Shown here: piece by piece, positions 25,611 to 32,335 of the stretch
Layout of the letters: every line of letters begins with the position of its first letter
Numbering within the stretch: position 1 is the stretch's first letter
From: Ramlibacter ginsenosidimutans
Lineage (GTDB): Bacteria > Pseudomonadota > Gammaproteobacteria > Burkholderiales > Burkholderiaceae_C
Direction: 5' to 3'
Length of the DNA: 64,000 nucleotides
NCBI RefSeq assembly: GCF_016654015.1
Contig: NZ_JAEPWM010000014.1
Coordinates: 1-64,000, forward strand
The notes under the pieces: model-generated
Database searches by the model: none
What the model was told of the DNA's origin: nothing
The model's input: only the letters and a program-made list of their open reading frames with translations
Translations under genes and position numbers: made by a program

Positions 25611-26204
25611 CTATTGCTGAGCCGCGGCGGTCGCCGGCGCTTCGGCCGGTTGCAGCACGCGCCGGGCGCCGTCGAAGCGCGAGGACCAGTAAGGCACGGC
25701 CATGTCCTCGACCCGGACCTGGGCGCCGGGCTTCGGAGAGTGGATGAACTTGTTGTCGCCGATGTAGATGCCGACGTGGCTGAAGGCGTGACGCAAGGTG
25801 TTGAAGAACACCAGGTCGCCCGGTTGCAGGTCCTGCCGTTCGATCTTCTGCGTGGCCGCGGCCTGTTCCTTGGCGCGGCGGGGCAGGATCATGCCCACCG
25901 TCTGCTCGTACATCGCCTTGACGAAGCCGCTGCAGTCGAACCCGGTGGCGGCGGAATTGCCGCCGCGGCGATAGGGCACGCCCAGGTAACCCATCGCGTT
26001 CACGACCAGTTCGGAGGCCCGGTTGGCGACGTGGCTCGCACTGTCGCTGACCCGGTTGCCGACGTTCGCCCGGACTTCCTCCAGGCGATCGAACAGGCGC
26101 TTTTCCGCCATGAACCGGCCGACGTCGTCTTCGGCGCTGGCCGGCGGCGCGGCGTGCGCGGTGGCGGCGGCAGCAAGGAGCAGCAAGCTCAGCCAAGGCT
26201 TCAT
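25611..26204 (-). CDS. secreted NlpC/P60 (C40) peptidoglycan peptidase
   Basis: 197-aa exported cysteine peptidase likely cleaving gamma-D-Glu-diaminopimelate bonds in peptidoglycan. The signal peptide is MKPWLSLLLLAAAATAHA. The catalytic domain (about residues 70-180) contains the Cys in GFDCSGFVKAMY, the His in HVGIYIGDNKFIHSP and the GDLVFFNT segment typical of C40 enzymes. The ATG at 26204 is chosen because the signal peptide begins there; the frame runs 192 nt further upstream into the divergent region. It resembles E. coli Spr/MepS-type endopeptidases in size. It is divergent from the sugar dehydrogenase gene. Confidence 0.9.
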   Translation of the reverse strand: MKPWLSLLLLAAAATAHAAPPASAEDDVGRFMAEKRLFDRLEEVRANVGNRVSDSASHVANRASELVVNAMGYLGVPYRRGGNSAATGFDCSGFVKAMYEQTVGMILPRRAKEQAAATQKIERQDLQPGDLVFFNTLRHAFSHVGIYIGDNKFIHSPKPGAQVRVEDMAVPYWSSRFDGARRVLQPAEAPATAAAQQ

Positions 26205-26338
26205 GGTTGCGGAGGGTAGCCGGCGGCTGCGCCGCGCGTCAAGTGATGAGTTGATTCCAAGTTCTTGATTTGTTTCGATTTCCTGCCGGCGCGCGGGGCG
26301 GCCCCGGAACTGTGGCGGTTGGGAAACAATGCAGCCAC

Positions 26339-27484
26339 ATGCGCAGCAAGATTCGAACCCTGTGCGGCCGCCTGCTCTCCGGAGGTCTGGCCGCAAACGG
26401 CAAGGCCGCCATTCTGGCAGCTTTGCTGGCTCAGCCGGCCTGGGCCGCCGGCGTGAAGCCCGAGACCGTCGCCTCCGGCCTGGAGCATCCCTGGGCCGTC
26501 GCCTTCCTGCCCGAGGGCGGCTACCTCGTGACGGAGCGCCCCGGGCGCATGCGCATCGTGAGCGCGGAGGGTCGTGTGGGCCCGCCGCTCACGGGCGTCC
26601 CCGAGGTGGTCCGCGGCGGGCAGGGCGGCCTGCTGGACCTCGTTGTCGATGCCAGGTTCGCCAGCAACCGCCAGCTGTATTTCTGCTACTCGCAGCCGGG
26701 GCCCGGGGGCAGCAGCACCGCACTGGCGCGCGCGCGCCTGCCGCAGGGCGGCAAGGGCCTGGTGGACGTCCGCGTGCTGTTCACCGCGGTGCCGCGCCTT
26801 TCCAGCAGCCTGCAATTCGGCTGCCGCATCGTGGAGGCGAAGGACGGCACGCTCTTCCTCACCGTCGGCGACCGCTTCTATCCGAAGGAGCAGGCGCAGA
26901 CGCTGGACAACGACCTGGGCAAGATCGTGCGCATCGCCAAGGACGGCAGCGTGCCGCAGGACAACCCCTTCGTGGGCCGGTCCGGCGCCCGCCCGGAAAT
27001 CTGGAGTTACGGGCACCGCAATCCGCAAGGCGCGACGCTCGGGCCCGAGGGGGCGCTGTGGACCCATGAACACGGCCCGCAAGGCGGCGACGAGATCAAC
27101 GTCATCCAGCCGGGCCGCAACTACGGCTGGCCGGTGATCACGTATGGCGAGAACTACGGCGGCGGCAAGATCGGCGAGGGCATCACGCACAAGGACGGAA
27201 TGGAGCAGCCCCTGCACTACTGGGTGCCCTCGATCGCACCCTCCGGCATGGCCTTCCTCACCAGCGACCGCTACGGCGCCGAGTGGCAGGACAACCTGTT
27301 CGTGGGCTCGCTGAAATTCGCCTACCTCGATCGGATCGTGCTCGCGGGCGGCAAGGTCGCGCGCGAGGAGAAACTGCTGCAGGGCATCGGCCGGGTGCGG
27401 GACGTGCGGCAAGGCCGCGACGGGCTGCTGTACCTCCTCACCGACGAGAGCGACGGGAAGCTGGTGCGGCTGCTGCCGCAGTGA
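26339..27484 (+). CDS. PQQ-dependent aldose sugar dehydrogenase (YliI/Asd-like)
   Basis: 381-aa exported soluble PQQ dehydrogenase of the six-bladed glucose/sorbosone dehydrogenase family. The signal peptide ends near AQPAWA. Landmarks are GLEHPWAVAFLPEGGYLVTERPG, the catalytic-base region and GDRF segment, GHRNPQG, ALWTHEHGPQGGDEIN and WPVITYGENY. Length matches E. coli YliI (371). It probably oxidises aldose sugars in the periplasm. No PQQ synthesis gene is in the window. A long inverted repeat directly after the stop may act as a bidirectional transcription barrier. Confidence 0.92.
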   Translation: MRSKIRTLCGRLLSGGLAANGKAAILAALLAQPAWAAGVKPETVASGLEHPWAVAFLPEGGYLVTERPGRMRIVSAEGRVGPPLTGVPEVVRGGQGGLLDLVVDARFASNRQLYFCYSQPGPGGSSTALARARLPQGGKGLVDVRVLFTAVPRLSSSLQFGCRIVEAKDGTLFLTVGDRFYPKEQAQTLDNDLGKIVRIAKDGSVPQDNPFVGRSGARPEIWSYGHRNPQGATLGPEGALWTHEHGPQGGDEINVIQPGRNYGWPVITYGENYGGGKIGEGITHKDGMEQPLHYWVPSIAPSGMAFLTSDRYGAEWQDNLFVGSLKFAYLDRIVLAGGKVAREEKLLQGIGRVRDVRQGRDGLLYLLTDESDGKLVRLLPQ

Positions 27485-27587
27485 GCTGGGGTTCGCCTGC
27501 GGCTCACCGCCAGCCTACCAAGCCAACGACTTGCTCGTACGCTGGCGGGTTCCTCGTAGGCTGGCGGTGAGCGAAGCGAACCCCAGC
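27485..27587. repeat. long inverted-repeat element (family C) between convergent genes
   Basis: The left arm at 27485-27518 and right arm at 27556-27587 are near-perfect complements (GCTGGGGTTCGC... / ...GCGAACCCCAGC), about 32 bp each around a 37-nt centre. It lies exactly between the convergent stops of the sugar dehydrogenase and the NarL-like regulator. The left arm recurs at 5848-5880. Confidence 0.85.
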
Positions 27588-27595
27588 GATGGCGG

Positions 27596-28249
27596 TCAGG
27601 CCTTCACCAGCCCCTTGCGCACCGCATAGCGCGTGAGGCTCGCGATGTCGTTCAGGCGCAGCCGCTCCATGATGCGCGCGCGGTGCACGTCCACGGTCTT
27701 CGGGCTCAGTCCGAGCTCGAAGGCGATCTCCTTGGCCGATTTTCCTTGCGCGATGAGCGTCAGGATCTCCACCTGCCGCGTGGTGAGCTCGTCGTCCACG
27801 GTCGGCTCCGACGGTTGCAGCAGGCGTTGCGCCACCGCGGCGCTGAAGTAGCTGCCGGTTGCCATCACGCCGCGCAGCGCCTGCTCCAGCTCGAAGGGCG
27901 GCGCGTCCTTCATCAGGTAGCCGCACGCGCCGTTCGCCACGGCGCGCTTGACGAAGTCCACCGTGTCGTACATCGACAGCACGATGACCTTCACGTCGGG
28001 AAAGCGGTTGTGGATCTCGGAGATCGCGGTGATGCCGTCCATGCCGGGCATGGAGATGTCGGTCATGACGACGTCGGGCTTCACGGACTCCAGCAGCTGG
28101 AGCAGTTCGTTGCCGTTGCGCGCCTCGGCGATCACCTGCACGCCTTCCACGGTGGAGAGCAGGGCCCGGATGCCGGACCGGACCAGGTCGTGGTCGTCCG
28201 CCAGGACCACCTGGATGGGAAGGGAAGCGTTCAAGTTTTTCTGGATCAT
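27596..28249 (-). CDS. NarL-family response regulator
   Basis: 217-aa transcription factor with receiver domain (about residues 11-130; acidic pocket DDH, phosphoacceptor Asp64 in VMTDISMPGMDG, switch Lys in LMKDAPP) and LuxR helix-turn-helix (about 150-210; LTTRQVEILTLIAQGKSAKE, then SPKTVDVHRARIMERL). The ATG at 28249 (MIQKNLNASLP) has a GAGG motif upstream and lies 17 nt after the kinase stop; an in-frame ATG at 28279 would overlap the kinase. It pairs with the kinase directly upstream. Confidence 0.93.
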   Translation of the reverse strand: MIQKNLNASLPIQVVLADDHDLVRSGIRALLSTVEGVQVIAEARNGNELLQLLESVKPDVVMTDISMPGMDGITAISEIHNRFPDVKVIVLSMYDTVDFVKRAVANGACGYLMKDAPPFELEQALRGVMATGSYFSAAVAQRLLQPSEPTVDDELTTRQVEILTLIAQGKSAKEIAFELGLSPKTVDVHRARIMERLRLNDIASLTRYAVRKGLVKA

Positions 28250-28265
28250 GTTGCCCGCCTCATTG

Positions 28266-29360
28266 TCACAGGACCGCACGGATCGCCACCCCGCCGCCTT
28301 CGCGGGTGCGGATGTGGAGCCGGCCGCCGGCCAGCTCCGTCCGTTCGATCATGCCGTAGAGGCCGATGTTTCTCTCGCTCTGGCGGCCATTCAGGACCGC
28401 CGGCTTGTCGAAGCCCACCCCATCATCGACGATCAGCAGGCTGATGCGCCCGCCCGGCAGGAAACGCAGGCGCACCCACACCATCGACGCGTTCGCGTGC
28501 CGCACGGTGTTGGTCAGGGCCTCCTGCACCAGGCGCACGGCGACGGCAGCGTTCTCCTCCAGCTTCTTCGGCTCCGCGCCGCGCGTGCTGAGCACGCACT
28601 GCACGCCGGCCGGCTCCGCGATGCGCTGCATCGCCGACTGCACCGCCGGCACCAGTCCCAGCAGGTCCAGCTGCGCCGGGCGCAGCGAGAACGACAGGGT
28701 CTTGAGCTGTTGCAGCGCGCCGTTCGCGAGTTCGGCCGCGGTGGAGCTGTGCTTGCGCCGCGCGTCGGTATCTCCCGCGCGTTCCGAAGCGTGCAGGTGG
28801 ATCACCACCGCCGTCAAGGTCTGTCCGAGCTGGTCGTGCAGTTCGCGGGAGATGTGGGACCGTTCCCTCTCCTGTGCCAGGACGAATCGCGCCGAGAGTT
28901 CCTTCAGCCGGGCGTACGCGCCCTGCAGCTCCGCGTCGAGTTTTTCCTTTTCCTGCGCCCGCCGCCGCTCCTCCAGCACCCGGCCGATGATCTGGGGCAG
29001 GGTGCCCAGCTTGTCCTTGGTGAGGTAGTCCTTGGCGCCGCAACGCAGGACGTGCACCGCCGCCTCCTCGCCGATGGCCCGAGTGAGCACGATCAGGGGC
29101 ACGTTGCTGCGCCGGGTGATCAGGATCTGCAGCGCGGCGTAGGGCGAGAAACGGGGGAGGTTGAAATCGCACAGGATCACGTCCCAGCCGCCGTCCAGGG
29201 CCGCCACGAAACTGGCGGCATTGTCCACGCGGTGCAACTCGTAGCGCCGCGCGGGATCGGCCCGCTCCAGCGCGATGCCCATGAGCTCCACGTCATCCGG
29301 GTTGTCTTCGACGCACAGCAGCCGGATGGGTGGATTGTCGGGAACTGCGCGGCTGGACAT
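28266..29360 (-). CDS. hybrid receiver / HisKA_3 histidine kinase (NarX-UhpB type, cytosolic)
   Basis: 364-aa soluble kinase without membrane segments. An N-terminal receiver domain (about residues 12-125; Asp65 in LCDFNLPRFSPY) is joined by a coiled-coil linker (EERRRAQEKEKLDAEL) to a HisKA_3 dimerisation domain with His175 (SRELHDQLGQTLTAVV) and a HATPase domain (NTVRHANAS, VDDGVGF, GLYGMIER). An input receiver in front of a NarX-type kinase suggests it takes its signal by phosphotransfer or protein contact rather than from a ligand. It precedes its regulator on the same strand and is divergent from the isochorismatase-family gene. Confidence 0.92.
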   Translation of the reverse strand: MSSRAVPDNPPIRLLCVEDNPDDVELMGIALERADPARRYELHRVDNAASFVAALDGGWDVILCDFNLPRFSPYAALQILITRRSNVPLIVLTRAIGEEAAVHVLRCGAKDYLTKDKLGTLPQIIGRVLEERRRAQEKEKLDAELQGAYARLKELSARFVLAQERERSHISRELHDQLGQTLTAVVIHLHASERAGDTDARRKHSSTAAELANGALQQLKTLSFSLRPAQLDLLGLVPAVQSAMQRIAEPAGVQCVLSTRGAEPKKLEENAAVAVRLVQEALTNTVRHANASMVWVRLRFLPGGRISLLIVDDGVGFDKPAVLNGRQSERNIGLYGMIERTELAGGRLHIRTREGGGVAIRAVL

Positions 29361-29558
29361 GGGGTGCGCGAAAGTTTACCGTCGGGCTCGATGCACTCCA
29401 CTTAGGCGAGTTCCCTATGAGTGCGTCCACATGTGTCCGAGGGGATTCACAGAAGCGCGTGGTTCGGGCGGATGGATCGCAGCGGATCGCGGCGCCCACC
29501 ATGCGGCCGCCCTGCGGCCGGTCCGGGCGCGCGGATAATCCCCGGCGAAGGACTCCCT

Positions 29559-30167
29559 ATGCTGCTGGACGCCGAAGAATCGCAACTGGTGCTGGTCGAC
29601 TACCAGCAACGCCTCATGCCCTCCATCCACGAGGGCGACCGCGTGGTGGAGAACGCCGTGCGGCTCGCGCGCATCGCGCAACTGCTGCAGGTGCCCGTGT
29701 GGGCCACCGAGGAAAACCCGGACGGACTGGGCGGCACCGTGGAAGTCCTGCAGCCGCTGGTGGCCGGGCGCGTGCTGTCCAAGATGGAGTTCGACGCCAC
29801 CAGCGTGCTGCTGCCCCGGCTCAAGCCCGCGCCGCGCCAGCAGGGCGGGGGCAACGCGCGCAGCCTGCCCAAGCACCTGCAGAAGGCCGCGCCGCCGCCC
29901 GATGCAGGACGCGAGAGCATCGTGCTGGCCGGCTGCGAGGCGCATGTGTGCCTGATGCAGACCGCGCTGGGCCTGCTGGAGGAGGAAGTGGAAGTCTGGG
30001 TCGTCACGGATGCGTGCAGTTCGCGCAGCGAGCGCAACCGGGACGCGGCGTTCGACCGCCTCGCCGGCGCGGGCGCGGAGCTCGTCACCACGGAGATGGT
30101 CGCGTTCGAATGGCTGCGGGATGCGGGACATCCCCGGTTCAAGGAAGTCCTCGGCATCGTCAAATAG
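29559..30167 (+). CDS. isochorismatase-family cysteine hydrolase
   Basis: 202-aa hydrolase of the isochorismatase-like superfamily (nicotinamidase, ureidoacrylate and related amidases). The expected triad is present: Asp14 (LVLVDYQQ), Lys in RVLSKMEFD near 78, and Cys in LAGCEAHVC. The start ATG at 29559 has AAGGA 7 nt upstream. A Pro/Gly-rich insertion (about residues 88-112) is unusual. Substrate is unknown. It precedes prpE by 84 nt in the same direction but no functional link is evident. Confidence 0.85.
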   Translation: MLLDAEESQLVLVDYQQRLMPSIHEGDRVVENAVRLARIAQLLQVPVWATEENPDGLGGTVEVLQPLVAGRVLSKMEFDATSVLLPRLKPAPRQQGGGNARSLPKHLQKAAPPPDAGRESIVLAGCEAHVCLMQTALGLLEEEVEVWVVTDACSSRSERNRDAAFDRLAGAGAELVTTEMVAFEWLRDAGHPRFKEVLGIVK

Positions 30168-30251
30168 AAGCCCGGCGTCCGACCGCAAGCGTCAGGCGCC
30201 CGCAAGCTGCGTGGCGGACGCTCCACGTTCAACGCTCCACCGGGGACAGGC

Positions 30252-32144
30252 ATGGCATATGCGGACTTCTACCGTCGCTCGATCGAGGATCGCGACGCCT
30301 TCTGGGCCGATCAGGCGAAACTGATAGCCTGGCACGTGGCGCCGCAGCAGATCTGCGACGCCAGCCGGCCGCCGTTCTACCGCTGGTTCGCCGGCGGGCG
30401 CACCAACCTGTGCCACAACGCGGTGGACCGGCACCTGTCCGCGCGCGGCGACCAGGCCGCATTGATCTACGTGTCGACCGAAACGGGGAAGGAGCGCGTC
30501 TACAGCTTCCGTGAACTGCATGCCGAGGTGCAGCGCATGGCGGCGGTGCTGCAGGCCCTGGGCACGCGCCAGGGGGACCGCGTGCTGATCTACATGCCCA
30601 TGATTCCGGAGGCGGTGTTCGCGATGCTCGCGTGCGCGCGCATCGGGGCGATCCATGCCGTGGTCTTCGGCGGCTTCGCCTCCCATTCGCTCGCCTCCCG
30701 CATCGAGGACGCGACCCCGCGCGTCGTCGTCAGCGCCGACGCGGGTTCGCGCGGCGGCAAGGTGATGCCGTACAAGCCGCTGCTGGACGAAGGCCTGCGT
30801 CTTTCCAGCCACAAGCCGGATGCGGTGCTGCTGGTCGATCGCGGGCTCGCGCCGATGGAGACGGTGGCCGGTCGCGACCATGACTGGGCGACGCTGTCCG
30901 CCCTGCACCGGGATACCCAGGTGCCCTGCGCGTGGCTGGATGCGACCGACATCAGCTACACGCTCTATACCAGCGGCACCACGGGCAAGCCCAAGGGCGT
31001 GCAGCGCGACGTCGGCGGCTACGCGGTGGCGCTCGCCGCGAGCATGAAGCACATCTTCCTGGGCGAGCCCGGCGAGACCTACTTCTCGACCAGCGACATC
31101 GGCTGGGTCGTGGGCCACAGCTACATCGTCTACGGTCCGCTGATCGCGGGCATGGCGACCATCCTGTACGAAGGCCTGCCGATCCGGCCCGACGCCGGCA
31201 TCTGGTGGAGCCTGGTGGAGAAGTACAAGGTCGCCTCGATGTTCAGCGCACCGACCGCGGTGCGCGTGCTGAAGAAGCAGGATCCGGCCTTCCTGAAGAA
31301 GTACGACCTCTCCAGCCTGAAAGCGCTGTTCCTGGCCGGCGAGCCGCTCGACGAGCCCACCGCGCGCTGGATCAACGACGGCCTGGGTGTGCCCGTGATC
31401 GACAACTACTGGCAGACCGAGAGCGGCTGGCCCATCCTCACGATCGCCAACGGTGTCGAAAGGCAGCACAGCAAGTTCGGCAGCCCCGGCGTGCCCGTGT
31501 ACGGCTACGACGTGCGCATCGTGCACGAGTCCACCGGCGAGGAACTCACGGGCCCGGACCAGAAGGGCGTGGTCGTGATCGAGGGGCCGACGCCGCCCGG
31601 CTTCATGCAGACCGTGTGGAAGGACGACGAGCGCTTCGTCAAGACCTACTGGTCCAGCATCCCGGGCCGGCAGGTGTACAGCACCTTCGACTGGGGCATC
31701 CGCGACGAGGACGGCTATTTCTATATCCTCGGACGCACCGACGACGTGATCAACGTGGCGGGCCACCGCCTGGGCACGCGCGAGATCGAGGAGAGCATTT
31801 CCAGCCATCCCAACATTGCCGAGGTCGCGGTGGTCGGCGTGGCCGATGCGCTCAAGGGCCAGGTGGCCATGGCCTTCGCGGTCGTGAAGGACGCCTCGGC
31901 GCTCGGCGACGCGAAGGCGGCGCTCAAGCTCGAGGGCGAGGTGATGAAGCTGGTGGACGACACGCTCGGCGCCGTGGCGCGGCCCGCACGCGTGCGCTTC
32001 GTGACCGTGCTGCCCAAGACCCGCAGCGGCAAGCTCCTGCGCCGGGCGATCCAGGCGGTGTGCGAAGGCCGCGACGCCGGCGACCTCACCACCATCGAGG
32101 ACCCCACGGCCCTGCAGCAGATCAAGGACCTCGTGCAGGCCTGA
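30252..32144 (+). CDS. prpE: propionyl-CoA synthetase (propionate-CoA ligase)
   Basis: 630-aa ANL-superfamily acyl-CoA synthetase. The adenylation loop is YTSGTTGKPKGVQRDVGGYA, where QRDxGG is typical of PrpE rather than acetyl-CoA synthetase. Further motifs are DNYWQTESGWP, GRTDDVINVAGHR and the catalytic, potentially acetylated Lys in RSGKLLRR. Length equals E. coli PrpE (628). It activates propionate (and probably acetate) to the CoA thioester via acyl-AMP. No 2-methylcitrate cycle genes adjoin it. The sucA operon follows after 191 nt with its own promoter region. Confidence 0.93.
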   Translation: MAYADFYRRSIEDRDAFWADQAKLIAWHVAPQQICDASRPPFYRWFAGGRTNLCHNAVDRHLSARGDQAALIYVSTETGKERVYSFRELHAEVQRMAAVLQALGTRQGDRVLIYMPMIPEAVFAMLACARIGAIHAVVFGGFASHSLASRIEDATPRVVVSADAGSRGGKVMPYKPLLDEGLRLSSHKPDAVLLVDRGLAPMETVAGRDHDWATLSALHRDTQVPCAWLDATDISYTLYTSGTTGKPKGVQRDVGGYAVALAASMKHIFLGEPGETYFSTSDIGWVVGHSYIVYGPLIAGMATILYEGLPIRPDAGIWWSLVEKYKVASMFSAPTAVRVLKKQDPAFLKKYDLSSLKALFLAGEPLDEPTARWINDGLGVPVIDNYWQTESGWPILTIANGVERQHSKFGSPGVPVYGYDVRIVHESTGEELTGPDQKGVVVIEGPTPPGFMQTVWKDDERFVKTYWSSIPGRQVYSTFDWGIRDEDGYFYILGRTDDVINVAGHRLGTREIEESISSHPNIAEVAVVGVADALKGQVAMAFAVVKDASALGDAKAALKLEGEVMKLVDDTLGAVARPARVRFVTVLPKTRSGKLLRRAIQAVCEGRDAGDLTTIEDPTALQQIKDLVQA

Positions 32145-32176
32145 GCGCGGCTGCGCTCCGCTTGCATTGGGCGGGA

Positions 32177-32195
32177 ATCACCATACCTTGGTGAT
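32177..32195. promoter_or_regulatory. dyad ATCACCA-TACCT-TGGTGAT overlapping a possible sucA promoter
   Basis: A perfect 7-bp inverted repeat with 5-nt spacer, 141 nt upstream of sucA. Its right half contains a candidate -35, TTGGTG (32188-32193), followed after 18 nt by CACAAT (32212-32217). This would be a repressor-type operator position. It has the same 7-5-7 geometry as the dyad before aceE, but half-sites in the opposite order. Confidence 0.45.
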
Positions 32196-32335
32196 AACCC
32201 GTATTCGGTGGCACAATCCGGACCGCAACAAGGCCCCTTCCAGCCACAGTCGCATCCGCCAACCGGTAAAGCCGTGCCGCGGAGGGTTTTCCAACCAGCT
32301 CAGGCTCCCTGCAGGGGAGCGGAAAGTAGCGAAGG

